Source of the DNA: Trichinella spiralis
Taxonomy: Eukaryota > Nematoda > Enoplea > Trichinellida > Trichinellidae
Assembly (NCBI GenBank): GCA_000181795.3
Contig: CM012955.1
Location: 6,615,456 to 6,671,734, forward strand
Direction: 5' to 3'
DNA: 56,279 nucleotides
Part shown: piece by piece, positions 32,801 to 45,515 of the stretch
Numbering within the stretch: position 1 is the first letter of the stretch
Layout of the letters: each line of letters opens with the position of its first letter
Program-made: the position numbers and the translations under genes
Notes under the pieces: model-generated
Seen by the model: the letters and a program-made list of their open reading frames with translations, nothing else
Told to the model about the DNA's origin: nothing
Databases searched by the model: none

Positions 32801-35800
32801 GAATACGACTGTATTTGTACAATTATTCCACAATAGATTACCATCTATTATCATTATTAACATCCAGCTGTGGTTTGATTTGATCAACGTTATTTATGGA
32901 GGGCTGGTCAAAAAATGGATCAATTGAATATTTTTCCACAATATAAATATTTTCCTGTAGTTTAAAATCAAAATGAAATATCAACAATCGAACGATTCCC
33001 ATCATTTCAGCATGTTTTTGTTTGAGAATTTTTTTTCTCCCATTTTCAAGGACAAGACAATTTCAAGTATTGGCCAAAAATTACGGTAAATATTTTGAAA
33101 CTTCTGTCGTCAAATCAAACTGTGCTTCTGTTCAAACATTTTGCTTACAATTCTTACCACAGTCGCCAACTGCATCTTGTGATAAAAGACCAAAATTGTA
33201 CAATGCACGAAGCTTATATTGAATAATAAACAACAAATACACGACCATCACTTTATTATTATTGTGTGTCGTGCATTCAATTGATTTCATCATGTTCATT
33301 CAATTTTTCAAATATCATGCAGGTGATGACTTTTGTTTTGTTTAGTTTTGTCTTGTTCGCAAATTTCACTTCGGGTATTCCACTTATGTCTATGCAAATT
33401 TTATCAATTCAAAATATTCGAATAATTTATTTGGCAATTTTTATTTAAGAAAAAAAAGTACAAAAGAAAACGCAAATGAACTGTATTCAATGTCAATTGA
33501 ATGGGATGCGCGTCGAAAAAAAAACAAAACAAATAAATAAACAAAAAGTAAAAGAAGAATAATTTTGTTTGAATAATGTAAAGTAAAATGAAATGAATTG
33601 GACCTACAGGTTGAAGTAATGCCTTGAAGAGTTTCAGTGATTCAGAAGGTGTGACTTATTCGATTCAACGACGACGCCCTTTTAAAATTTCCAAAGTAAT
33701 TCAAATTTATTGCATTTTTCATTGAACAACAACAACAATATTAAAATAAACGATCAGTAATGTATTGTTGTGCATAATATTTTTTTACAACAACCCCAAT
33801 GCTACCTGACATGTTCTCAACTGCACAACTTGGTAATGAATTTGAAGACTGAAAAATTTCCATTTTTTTTCTTTTTTAAAATTTATAATTAAATCTTCAT
33901 ATTTAAATTTTTATTTTTCTTTTCTTTTATTTGATCAACGTTCGTCTCGTATCAGTGGATTTTTCTTTTTTTTTTTTCAACTGTAATTCAAAATATTGGA
34001 CTGTTCACCTGCTGAGGTTACCGTGGATTATCTTCATCATTATTATTGCTTACTGTAATTTTTTCTTTTTTTTTATTTATTTTTAAAATTTTCACATTTA
34101 ATTTTTTACTGATTTTTTTTCTGTAATAAATTATTAGTTATTTTATTTTAAATAAATAAATAAATATATGGTATTTTTTCATATGTTTGTTGTCAAATTT
34201 GTTCAGTTTTATGTGCAGTGTATTTTAATGAAAAATTCAGTTACTTTCTTCTTCTTCTTCTAATATTGTCATACAAAGGATTGTTTTTTCTCATTATTTT
34301 TGTTTATTTCATTTTTAATTTAAATATTCCAATGAAAAATATCTACTTTGTATTATTATTAATAGAGGTGGAACAGGATTTTTTGACAATAATTTGTTAA
34401 GCATGTTTTTCTTTTTTCATTTCATACATAGCATGTGTATACCAGGTGAAGAATGGAAAATTTCCCTGGAAATGTGTAATTATTTTCAATTAATTGTATT
34501 AAATATAGAGAATGATGTAAAAGTTTATTATTGTTTTTGGATGAGATGGATTTTGTGGAAATGTAAAAAAAAATAAAGGGTTTGAAAACAATATTCACAA
34601 TAATATTGTTTTATTCAATTCTAAAACTGCTGCTTTATTCATAATCGTGTGTGTGCGCTTGTATGAAACGCGAACCAAATAGAAGCACTCGTTTGGTTTT
34701 CTGCTTCTGTTGTTCAGCTGATTGAAAAGGGAGAATATTTATTGATAAAATAAAATTTGAAATGGAATAAATTTCAAATTTGCAAAGCAAATACAGTTTG
34801 CTTTGTTTGTTTTCGAAATATTGAATTTCAATTTGCATTGCAATTTTTATTATTACCGTTCTACAATCAATCAGCTACAGTAATTTGAATAGAAACTTTT
34901 TCGATTTACATGGATGCCATTTATTTGCTTGGTCGTCGAACAAAATGGTCATCCCAACGTCTGTCTCTTTTTTTTACATTTTCTTCTAAATTTAATAGCT
35001 GAAAAGAGCACGTGCCTGTGTTTTGTTTCATAACTTTTTTTTCAACAATCTGTTTTAATTGAATTTTTGAGAAATTTATAATTTTTTCACATCAAAATTT
35101 TCAATTGCCACTTTGTTTTTGCTAAACAAATATTCTGCATATTTGCAACTGCTTGTTCTGCTTGTTGTTTTTAATTGTATTTTTAAAACAAACAAATAAG
35201 TTTCGAAAATTTATTTTAACAAAATTTCTCACTTCAACACTTTACACTTTCAGTGTAGAGATTGTCTGTTGTTGTTCCACTTGTATGAATTCAAAATCCA
35301 TTATCCAGAATTCCATTATTGGAATGAAGTTTATGCATGCATCTATTATTGCAGTTACCAAAAAAAAATATTTTTAACAATCTTTGAATACTTTGATTTT
35401 ACGTACACATACATACATGCACACGATTATTGAACACTTTTTCAGTTTCTTCTACTAATTTGTTTGTTAATTAAATGGAAGATTTTATTTTTGAATAATT
35501 TTTTAAATACTTTATTCTTGTCCTAAAAATAATATTCAACGATATTTATTACAAATTAACAACATGAAATGTAAATTTTAAATAAAATCCATCATCATCA
35601 TCTGTGCTGTTTGTCTCCAAGCTTGTGTACGATTATTTGCAGCAGCTTGGAATTCATAATAATAATAATTATTATTATTATCAGTTGTTGAATTTAAATT
35701 ATAATTATTTAAAAGAAGAACAAAGCAAAACAAAAAGAAAACAATAAACAATAATGAATAGAAACAACAACAACAACTTTCATATGCAAATATGTATGAA

Positions 35801-36894
35801 ATGTTGCTGTTGAATTGTCGTTATTATTTATTAAATAAAACGAAACAAATGACAATGGACAATTTATTTATTTATATATTTAATTCTTTATAATTTTTTG
35901 TAAATGTCAATGAATCCTCTGTTCAGTGGAGCTATCTTTTATTGTTTTCGCTGTTGTCGGCTTTTTCACTTGACACTGAAACAAGCATTCAAACTTGACA
36001 AAAAGAATATTACTATTCTTGTTGATAATGATTTTTGAAAAAAAATGTAATTTTATTCTTGAGAGCAAAAAAATAACACGAATAAAGCTTTTTCAGTAAT
36101 GGCATTTTTGCTTGTTTTTTTGAAAATTTCACAACTTGAACTTCTTTGATCTATTCGAAATGGGCAATTTGAAAATTTCCATTTTATTGCAATTTAAATA
36201 AAAACTATTATTGTAAACTATGTATTTTTTTTCAATTTGTCGTACAAATTGGCAACAAACCCAATTAATCAAATATTATTCATTTGATTATTTCTTCTTT
36301 TTTCTAGATTGACTTCTAGGCGTGGTGTTTCATTTTATTTAAATTTAAAATTGTTTGGGCAGCTTTCTAATGAATTTTCCAATACACTACATGAACTCTA
36401 ATACTTCCACCACTGCATCTTTCCACTTCATCCATTCGGTGTATGAAAATGTCTGAGAGAAACTTGGTATGCAATCTTTTCCTTTCTAATAGAATATTTT
36501 CGTCAGCCAATTTGACAACGTATCAATGGCATAATAATATCAAAAAAAGTTTTTTAGATAAATTACACAATTATTCATCAAAACTTGTAAATAATTAATT
36601 GTAAGAAATGGCAAACAGCAGCAGCACAATTGCATTAATTAATTGTTGTACATTATTGAAATTTGATAAATATTATTTTTCTATTGCAAAAGAAGATGTC
36701 GCCCAACAGACTGACAATTAAGTAAATGGAGGGGAGTAAAATGACCCAGTAAATGTAATTTTATTGTTTTTCACACACCGCTTTTTCTATTTTTTACACG
36801 TTGATAAACAACACGATGAAATTCCAATTTAATATCGAAAAGTAATTTAATTTAATCAAGAATTGAAATTAATATTTTAAGCTTTGAAACAATA
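29898..36894. other. Long AT-rich, gene-poor interval upstream of the IP3 3-kinase gene
   Basis: About 30290-30720 is somewhat GC-richer and lies upstream of the SUMO-array gene, so it may contain its promoter. About 31100-31360 is open on the plus strand, but the product has no family features. About 31850-32240 is another GC-richer patch with two ATTGG (CCAAT-type) motifs near 31881 and 31937 and a GACGTCA-type site near 32040. It could be a distal promoter and untranslated first exon for the kinase gene. From 32260 to 36890 I see only simple AT-rich sequence with short random frames and T-rich tracts. A spliced leader exon is possible because an acceptor-like ttttaag stands about 15 bases before the kinase ATG. 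Confidence 0.4.
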
Positions 36895-39660
36895 ATGGGC
36901 TGTACGGAAAGTAGCTTGTCCGAAAGGAAGAATGGAAGTTGTTGGCCGACAGTTGACGAAGGAGCTGAAAACGCCATGGTAGGCAAAAAGCGTCAGCCGG
37001 TGCTAGTAAGCCGCCAACAACAACGACCAAAACCAGAAGCGGAGAAACAAATCATGCTAACAACATCCAACTTGTCCAACATGCAGTTGCCAAAAATTGT
37101 CGTCTTTTCCGAATCCACTGGCAAAGATGATCTTCAATCCGACAATAATGAGAATACTGGCAACAGCAGTTGCATAGATGACAGCGAAAATGAATCTGCT
37201 TCGTTGGACGGGCTGAAAAAGGTACGACGGTCGACAATGTTCAAGCTGAACAAGCATGTGGAAGTGGAAAAGCAGCAGGAAGGCCATTTGGGCGGAGGGC
37301 ACCGGCTTGATCCGTGCTCGTCGTCGTCGTCGTCGTCGGATTTGGAAAAGCACACTCGAACCATTTTGCGTCGCTTTCCATTCCCGACCATGAACAACGC
37401 CAACCGACCCAGTCCAGGATCCAGTCCGCGGTTCGGCATGAAAACGGTCAAGTGCATCTCTTGGCGACGAGATACCGTACCACCGGACATTCGTCCCGCC
37501 GACGAAGCACGTCCACAGCAACTCGATCCGGTCATCTGGCACGCTCAGCACGCTCTCAACTACATGGTCGTGGTGAGATGATTTTTCGCTCTTGCTTTTC
37601 CTTAATTACTGTAATCCAGTTCAATTGAAACAACTTTTCTATTTGTTTGTTTTCTTTTCTTTTTTTCATCCACGATGGCATAATTTTTTGACTTAATTTA
37701 GTTGATTTTGGAAAAAAGCACAGTGAAACTTTATGGTATTATTTTCATTTTTTCCATCCCATACTTTAATCTGAAATACATCGTTGTACGTTTGTTTGTC
37801 CGCTTGTGTTTGTATAAGATGAATTTTTTTTTCAATATCGATTCAATAATTGGAAATTTGGCATTTTATTTTGTTTAAGAAATCTGTTGAAACAGCAATA
37901 CCTGTCGTGGTTCCTTTGGAAAAATGGCTGCAAGATCGACTATCCAGTTGGGTGCAGCTATCCGGTCATGATGGTAATTGTATTGGCACCACTGGCGGCG
38001 TGCGTATTGTATTTGGCTTCAATTTCAGGCACAATTGTACCCGCCAGCGACAGCACGTTGTGGAAAAAGCGTGCCAGTAATGAAAGCAACGAATCGAACG
38101 CTTACATTAAACTGATGAACGATCCGTTGTCGAATTTCGTGGCCAAATTTTACCGTGAAGTCGAATACAAAGGCGACTGTAAGTTTCGAGCTTATTTTCT
38201 TCCAACAGCCGCTTCGCGCTAATAAATGCATAGAATTTGTTCAAAGGATCAACTTTTTGATTTTTTGACTTTCTTATTTTTAGTATTTATCGAAATAGAA
38301 GATCTTACTCGACATTTCAACAGTCCTGCAATAATGGATGTCAAAATTGGCACCAGAACATTTCTGGAATCAGAAGTGAACAATCCGGCTAAACGAGCAG
38401 ATTTGTACAAGAAAATGATCGCAATTGATGGAAATGAGCCAACCGAAGAGGAACATGCCGACAAAGCTATTACAAAACTACGCTACATGCAAGTAGGAGT
38501 GAAAAATGGAAAATGACCAAATCGAATAAAACTATTGGCAATTTGTTGAACATTTGAAATTAAAATGTTTGCATAAGTTAATTTCAGTTTCGAGAACGAG
38601 AAAGTTCAACGGCCGAATTTGGATTTCGTATTGAAGCTATTAAAGTATTTTTTCTATTTTTACACCATTTCTGTGACCGATTTTTCTTTTTTTTTCTCTT
38701 CTTTAACATTTAGTCCAGTGATGGTCGTACTGAGAAGAATTTCAAGCGGGTCAAATCCAAAGATGAGGTGCCAAATAATAATTTTAATTTTATAATAATA
38801 ATAATAATAATAATAATTTTTTTTCTCTTGAAAACAATAAAGTTTAATATATTTCATCTTTCATTAGATTATGGAAATTTTAATACATTTCTTTGGCCCT
38901 GACAGTAAAAAAGTGCGCGGTATTTTTGTGAAACGGTTAAAAGTACTTCGACGCAAATTGCTTCGGTCAACAGTTTTCATGACTCATGAAGTATGCATAT
39001 TTTCCAATTGCACATCATTATTCAAATTTATCTATTTGTAAAATCTTTCCCACGATGTATTTGAAACGTATTTCAAAAGGAAATGAAAATTAGAAAAAAA
39101 ACAAATCATCTTTATTAAAAATTAAAGATTCACTTTTTGTATATTATTTGAATTATGTGTTTGCGTTATAAATCTAATTTGGGCAAACGTGTTGTCGTAG
39201 ATAGTGTTGATTAGTGTGATCAATTTTTAAAACTTATTTTTGGTCCACGATTTGAAATGAAAAAAAGAACAACGAAACCGAACTACATTTATATTTATTT
39301 GTAGTTTATTGGAAGCAGTTTGCTTTTCATGTACGATAAAAAGCATGCGAATGTGTGGATGATTGACTTTGCCAAAGTTTGTCCTGTAGAAACAGTGACG
39401 TTGAATCACACTTCATCATGGCAATTTGGTAATCACGAAGATGGATATTTTGTTGGTCTTGATAATTTAATTCAGGTACGGAACAGTTTGTTAATCAGTT
39501 TTTTAAATTATTCCTTTGATTTGATCTTCTTTGCGTGACTGAGATGGTGTTGACGTGCAAATTTTGATTGAGATTTTCCTATTTTTTTTTCTTCTTTAAA
39601 TACAATAATAATAATAATAAATTTATGTGAACTATTTTTCAGTTGAAAACCATAGAATAG
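36895..39660 (+). CDS. ITPK: Inositol-1,4,5-trisphosphate 3-kinase, N-terminally acylated type
   Basis: It phosphorylates IP3 to IP4, ending IP3-driven calcium release. Nine exons fit in phase: 36895-37572, 37880-37973, 38029-38178, 38284-38492, 38588-38644, 38714-38767, 38868-38990, 39305-39475 and 39643-39660; about 517 residues. The first ~200 residues are unique and polar, with a Ser run. The catalytic part carries SSWVQLSGHDG, the IPK signature PAIMDVKIGTRTF, the IP3-specific helical insert (DLYKKMIAIDGNEPTEEEHA), TKLRYMQFRE, FGFRIEAIK, FIGSSLLFMYD, the metal-binding MIDFAK (family mostly IDFGK) and EDGYFVGLDNLI. The tiny last exon codes LKTIE then stop. The protein begins MGCTESSLSE, a fit to the N-myristoylation rule (Gly2, Ser6) with Cys3 for palmitoylation, so membrane anchoring is likely. 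Family differences include the KPRYMQWRE motif reading KLRYMQFRE. Confidence 0.93.
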
Positions 39661-42600
39661 AATAAGAGTTGAAATTTATGAAGAAGTTAATAATTGAGAA
39701 GATTTACAATTAAAATTCACCATTCTTTGAACCTCGAGTGTGATCAGGATGTTTGATATTTCAAGGGAAATTTAACATTTTAAAATAAATTTCACACTGT
39801 GTCGTTGTTTATTTTATTTTTTTTTGTGAAATAAATTTGAGGGGAATTAATCAACTTGAATTTAATTGAACACTGTCCAACCAGTTTGAACGGATTTTTA
39901 AGTTTAATTTTAAAATTGTAAAATTTATCATGCGATGTTTAGTTGATATTGTTTTGTTGAATTGGTTGAATTAGTTACAAATGCCATGGATAGTTTAGAT
40001 GTTAATTATTTTAAAAAAAATAGAAAAGAAAAGAAAATAGTTTGTTTAGTAGCAATTGATTTCAAAAGTGGGAAGATTAATCTTGCTTGACACTTACTTG
40101 GCAATGATTGGATTGAATTTGAAATTCTTTTGATCAACTGGACGAAATCAGTATCTACGCGTGAATAGCAGTTAATTCTCTTTGGAAATGGAAATGCAAA
40201 TAAATAAAATTTAATAATTCTTTTTTTATTATTATTTTCAAATATTGAATATTGAAATAAATTAATAACTGTGGCGTTGTGTAAAATTATTGGAATAAAG
40301 TGAAATTTTTAAGTGAAAAAAAATTAAAAATGAGAAAAATTGTATTGTTTTTAAAATTATTGTTGATGCTGATTTTCAATCAGTGCAATTTTATTTGAAA
40401 TTCTGAAAATGCACAAGAGGGAAAGGAGTTTGATGCAGAAGAATGTGTTATTTGTGTTGTTAGCGTTTTGGGTGCTTCACGCAGAATGAGAATGCTCAGG
40501 CATGCGATGTTGATTGTAAAATTTTGATGTGAGTTAAATGTATTATTGTGTATGTTCGATAATTTTGGGTCGATATTATTCTGTTCAATGATGGAAATTT
40601 TTTCCACCCATTCTGCTTGACGCTTGCCAAGTATTGCTTTGTCGAAGGTGAACGTGTTAGTTGATCCTGAACCACGCAACCGGAAGCGATTGAATAGCGA
40701 TCACTGGATACCACCAAGCTAGGCTTTTATTTCCCACTCGAAGGATCGATTTTGGAAGCTGAGCTAGAATTACCACTATCAATAGTAGTAGCATTTATTC
40801 GATTGATCGAATTTTACTCAAAAAATACTGAAACATTAATTTCAAATTTAATGAAAAAAAATCAAGCATATTATTAATATTGACATCCTGATAATTGGTA
40901 TTTTTTAAAATGAACTAATGATATTGTTGATGACGATGATGATTTTCAATTTGCATTGCAATTCAAGTGGAAAAAGCATTTTTCAATGAAACCAGTAATG
41001 CTTATAATACATATACATATACATATACATATATATACAGCTTTGTTGTGATTTATTCTGTCAGCTATAATATGATGGAGGAAAATTTTAACCGAATAAA
41101 CCAACTTTTGCATCCGGTTGATTATTGAAAGGCGTTTTTGCTGTGTGCAAAGAAGTGAAAAGTTTCTCAATGACCACCACCAACCACATTGATCGACAAT
41201 TCTGACTGCTGGGCATGTTGGCAATTGATGCAAACGAATCTGCAGCACATTCGAGCTAATGTTGTGTTGGCTAATGAAAAATGACTTTCAATTTAACACT
41301 TTTCGACGTTTATGCCCAATCTGCTGATGTGTTGTTGCTGTCATTTCCACCTCTTAGCGCGGGCAGGTGCGTCGATAAAATGGAAAATTCAACTTTTCGA
41401 CCAATAATAAATAATATCAATTATAATCATGGCAAAAGTGAAATATTGTTTTCAACTTTATCAACTATAACTGTACGCGTCAATTTCAACATATGCATCA
41501 TGCATGCATATGTTATGAGGGAAAAAAAATCAATCAAACTTATTCAACGAATGTTCTATTTTCTTTTCTAAAGATCAAAAATGGATTTCAATTATCTGCT
41601 TTATTATTATTATTATTGATTTGAATTGTTTGATCTTTTTTTAATTTTATTCCAATCTACAATATATACTATATGAACGTTCTGTTTTGATAATATTTTT
41701 TTGAATTAATTGCTTGCAATATTATTGAAAAGGTAGTTTTCTTTTTGACACTCAATCTGACCAAATTTAATACAACAGCTATATGGGGATGATAGTTTAA
41801 CATAAATTTGAATAGCATTTATTAATTTATTCTCTCATTTAAACAACACCGAACAATCACAAAATGATTAATTTTTCTTTTTTTCTTTCTTTATATTAAT
41901 TTTTTTATTCTTTATATATTTGAATAGTCACCTTATATAAGGATCCATTTCCTTCTAATTAATAAAAATTATTGCAGCATTTGATTGATTTGTTTGTTCT
42001 AAAACTTTTTGCCATTCAGATTCTTGCCAAAAAATATATTCGTAATATTTTTATTCTTCTACCACGTTTGTCAGGAACAATTCTTTATATTTTTAGAACA
42101 AAATATTACCATTTATTTATAAAAAACTTTTACATTTTAAGTGTGATTATTATTATCATTAATATTTGTTTATTTTAAATATTTTTTTATTCTGATCAGA
42201 GTAGAAATAAAGATAGGAACAATTAATTCTCCTGAAAATTCCATCTCTTCTATATATATATCTAGCGTGACCGCGGCGACTGCTGTTTGATTTCTTGGTA
42301 CTCTGCTTGAACGGGCTTGGCTGGTGATCGATTTTGCGATCGAAATTTGACAATTTTATAAAAATCGCTTCCAATTTTCCTCCATCTTGTTGTTTTGCTA
42401 ATATTTTTCAAACTATCAAACTTTGTCTTGCTTTCAAACAATCTGCTTTTGATAAAATGAAAACAAATTTCAATTTTAAATAAATAAATACGCATATATA
42501 TATATTTTTATGGGAAAAAATATATATTTTTTTCTTTTTCCTTTTTCTCTTCAGTACAAATGAACAAACATATTATCATATATAATGTACAATTTTTGAA

Positions 42601-43130
42601 CAGATTTTTGAAGAAATGAAATTGTTCGAAATGCGACGATTAAGCGCAAATACGACGAAAAAGAATAGCAGCAGTAGTAGCATTAGCCGCATGTCCAATA
42701 GTGGATTTTCCTGATTTGTAATCCATTATTTGTTTTCCCTGTTTTATTCTTTTCAACGCTGTCGTTTATTACTATGTGCAAATGAAATTAAAACACAATA
42801 TACAATTGTTTGAAATTTTCAAATGATTGATCTCAAATGCATTTGTGCATTGGTTTTTTTTTCGTTTTCTTTTCCATTTGTTGTTGTTCATCGGGCTAGC
42901 TAATCAAAATCATCAAATCATATACGAGAAAATCGAACAATTCTTACTTATTCGATTATAAATTAAATAAATAAGTATATATATATATATATATGGCATG
43001 GAGAAGCAACGTGATAAAAAAGAAGAAGAAGAATTAAAAGGGATTGCTTCACATAATTAAGCATGCAATTAACATTAGAACAAGCATGCGCATTATCGAG
43101 GAAAAAGAAAAGAAGCTTCAGATGTAAAGC
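39661..43130. other. Intergenic, mostly AT-rich
   Basis: GC-richer patches lie at about 40390-40760 and 41090-41390, with short open frames on both strands (for example 40380-40679 minus and 41281-41571 plus) that match no family and overlap one another. A minus-strand frame at 42262-42495 ends in a basic Ser/Arg/Pro-rich tail (SQNRSPAKPVQAEYQE) and could be an exon, but no start or splice partner is clear. Short TA-type microsatellites occur near 41010-41035 and 42975-42995. I assign no gene here. Confidence 0.4.
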
Positions 43131-44513
43131 TTATAATCCAGCGACTGTCTGGTAGCGGCTATGCATGATTTTTTTGTGCAAATCACATTTCCATGCTAGA
43201 CCGCCAACGGCAATTATTATCATAATAACAACAAACGCAACTACCAAGGATGTGTTGTCGTTGACGGGTTCCGTTTGGTCTTCAGCTGATTCGGATAATT
43301 CGTCCAAGTGATCATTTGAATCCCCTTCTGCAGGTGGTGATTGTTCAATTTCAGCTTCTTCGACATCGGTAGAATGCACATGTTTAGCTGTGGTCAGCTT
43401 CTTATGCAGCGTTGTTGTTGTTGTTGTTGTTGTTGTTGTCGTCATCATTGCTTCACCTTCTGCTGGTGGTGGTGGTGTTTCACTGGTGACATGGGTGATT
43501 TTCGATATTGACGATGGTTCAGTATGTTGTTGTTCTGCTGGAAATTCTGCAGACTCGTTGAAATCATCGTCGTCATATTCGTCGTGATTTTCGCTCACTT
43601 CCGCTTTGTTGAAGCAAGTTTTGATGGTGAGCGTTTTGGATTGGAATTCAATACAGCCCAGCTGATTCAGTTCTTCCACGTCCGTCGGTTCGCTGATGAA
43701 CGAAATACATCCGCTGGCTTGGTAATGGGTGGCCGACTGTTTGGCGACCATATCGACGCTGAAGCAGTGCTGTCCGTAGCAATGGCTCGACTGACTTTGC
43801 ATTGGAAAATCGTTCCACGTCAACTGGGCAGACGTGGGACATCGATGGCGTCGTTTTCTGTGGCTGGTTGACGTGACCAGCTGTTGTTGTTGTTGTTGCT
43901 CGTTGCAAAAGTCTTCCGCACAAAGGCACGTCTCCATGTCGACAGACTGATGCAAAGCGTGACTGTGCACCGTGGCGCCTGTAATTGGCGGCTGCACGCA
44001 TGCGCCAACTCCCCGACGTTCTATCAACGGTACCGTGCGATTGACGCAGCCTCGGCTCCGACGCCTGTGGTTCCGGTCGACTACGTAACTGCAGTACTCA
44101 CCGATGCACTGGTGACGACTGGAACAGTGGTCGCCGTCGTCGCACCGGCAACGGACAAACGGGACGAACTGTTGCAGCTTGTCGCCCACGTTGGCGTTGC
44201 AATAATCCGCATCGCAGATGCACATCTTCACATCCCCGGCCGAGTAGAATTCGCAGTGGCTTCGGACCGCCCGACGCAGCAAAGTTCCATTGACACAGCC
44301 CTTGACGTGGGTCGCTTTGCCGAACTGAGCCTGGCCCCATACCGACGCGTAGCTGCTCACCAAACAGTACTGCCCTTCGCATATGTCGCCCACGCAGTGC
44401 AGACCTTCGCACGAAAAGCACTTGACGGCTCCCGTGCGGCCTGCCCCGCACCAGGCCAGAACAAACGCTACAATAGCCCAACGGCACAACATCCAACGTG
44501 AACGACTCGACAT
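43131..44513 (-). CDS. Single-pass membrane protein with three Ly6/uPAR-type modules
   Basis: A type I membrane protein of 460 residues, probably at the cell surface; function unknown. A signal peptide (RWAIVAFVLAWCGAG) is followed by three Cys-rich three-finger-like modules. Module 1, about residues 31-106, starts VKCFSC and ends MCICDADYCN. Module 2, about 121-204, ends TCLCAEDFCN. Module 3, about 225-302, is degenerate and ends IKTCFN. The CxCxxxxCN ending is typical of the Ly6/activin-receptor ectodomain fold. A low-complexity stalk follows with an acidic patch, Pro-rich ETPPPPAEGE and a Thr run that invites O-glycosylation. The TM helix is at about 421-441 (TSLVVAFVVIMIIIAVGG), then a short basic tail (KKIMHSRYQ). 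There is no kinase domain, so it is not a TGF-beta receptor. The gene has no intron, unlike most neighbours. A CCAAT box lies about 95 bases upstream. Confidence 0.82.
   Translation of the reverse strand: MSSRSRWMLCRWAIVAFVLAWCGAGRTGAVKCFSCEGLHCVGDICEGQYCLVSSYASVWGQAQFGKATHVKGCVNGTLLRRAVRSHCEFYSAGDVKMCICDADYCNANVGDKLQQFVPFVRCRCDDGDHCSSRHQCIGEYCSYVVDRNHRRRSRGCVNRTVPLIERRGVGACVQPPITGATVHSHALHQSVDMETCLCAEDFCNEQQQQQQLVTSTSHRKRRHRCPTSAQLTWNDFPMQSQSSHCYGQHCFSVDMVAKQSATHYQASGCISFISEPTDVEELNQLGCIEFQSKTLTIKTCFNKAEVSENHDEYDDDDFNESAEFPAEQQHTEPSSISKITHVTSETPPPPAEGEAMMTTTTTTTTTTTLHKKLTTAKHVHSTDVEEAEIEQSPPAEGDSNDHLDELSESAEDQTEPVNDNTSLVVAFVVIMIIIAVGGLAWKCDLHKKIMHSRYQTVAGL
43411..43439. repeat. (GTT)n microsatellite in coding sequence
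   Basis: A trinucleotide run that encodes the polythreonine stretch of the Ly6-type membrane protein on the minus strand. Its length is likely to vary between individuals without breaking the frame. Confidence 0.9.
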
Positions 44514-44607
44514 GAGCGCACGCGCGTCTTGTCCTCTTCACAACAGCAGGCAGCATTGCCAACCTACCGCCAACCAGTGCCAACTGCAAAAGCGAGCGAG
44601 TGATTCT

Positions 44608-44612
44608 ATTGG
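44608..44612 (-). promoter_or_regulatory. CCAAT box upstream of the Ly6-type gene
   Basis: ATTGG on the plus strand in the context CTATTGGTCAG, i.e. CTGACCAATAG towards the gene, an NF-Y type site about 95 bases before the ATG. The region is GC-rich relative to its surroundings, fitting a promoter. The same ATTGGTCAG string occurs in the AP-2 promoter. Confidence 0.45.
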
Positions 44613-45515
44613 TCAGACCGATGTTCTTGTTTATCCGCCCTTTTTCAAAATGGACCTTCTCGTCACGGTCCACGTCAGCCAACCGATTGATTGAAATGAC
44701 GATCGATTTTTGACGAGATAATCTCAACCTGCAACCGCCTTCGTGGTCAACGAAACAAGCCCATCAACAATCATCACAATTACACACTTCATATGCATAT
44801 CCATACGCATATGTGTATGTGCTGCTATGGCGTAAACAAAAACCATTCTTCCAGTTGTTGCTGCTGCTGTTGTTGTTCTATTAGCAAACAGTTTTTTTGT
44901 CAGTTTGCTCGTTTCTTTTTTCTTTACTCATTTCCAGAAACGCATCCGACAAAAAGAAGTTTGTATCGAATTACCACTCGATCAGTCTGAACGACGATGG
45001 AAATGCTCAGCTAATATCAAACAACTGAATTTCATCGATTTTTCCCAACCAAATTGATGCAAATAACGCCTTTTATTCACACACACACACACACACACAC
45101 CATCATTTGCTACTGCTCTATCAGCATTTTGAAGAGAAGAAAAAACAATAATCTTCAACTTCAATTCAACTTTCGAACCTATTACAAACGAGCACAATTA
45201 GCAGCAATCTGTTGTTTTTCTTTTGTTTTTTCTTTTCGATTGATTTTCTAAAATCAAATCAAAGCTTCTTTATATCCGCTTTATTGTTTGATTGGGATTT
45301 CATTTGTTTGTGTTCTTCTTTACAATTTCAAAAAATGGCATGGAAAAATAATGACAAAGCAAAAAAAAATTAACATTCATCGGTCAATTTCCAAAATTGA
45401 ACAACTTTAAGGAATATTTGAATGAAATTTGAATTTTCAGTAAAATTAATTCCACCACTGCTTTTTCGTATCGAATAAAGCAAAATACGCCTTATTGTTC
45501 GAGCATTGAATTTGT
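44613..45515. other. Spacer between the Ly6-type gene and the receptor gene
   Basis: Promoter side of the Ly6-type gene on the left and 3' flank of the glutamate receptor gene on the right. It contains a CA microsatellite at 45078-45101. The short frames are low-complexity. No gene seen. Confidence 0.5.
45078..45101. repeat. (CA)n microsatellite
   Basis: About 12 uninterrupted CA units in the intergenic spacer. Confidence 0.95.

Noticed and set aside
41281-41571. 96-codon plus-strand frame starting MTFNLTLFDVYAQ
   Set aside because: The first third looks plausible, but the rest is low-complexity and AT-driven, with no homologue or splice sites recognised.
43884-44501. 205-codon plus-strand frame opposite the Ly6-type gene
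   Set aside because: Shadow of the GC-rich coding strand; it has no signal, domain or splice context.
43131-44513. TGF-beta/activin receptor
   Set aside because: The ectodomain modules look related, but there is no kinase domain and the cytosolic tail is only about 20 residues.
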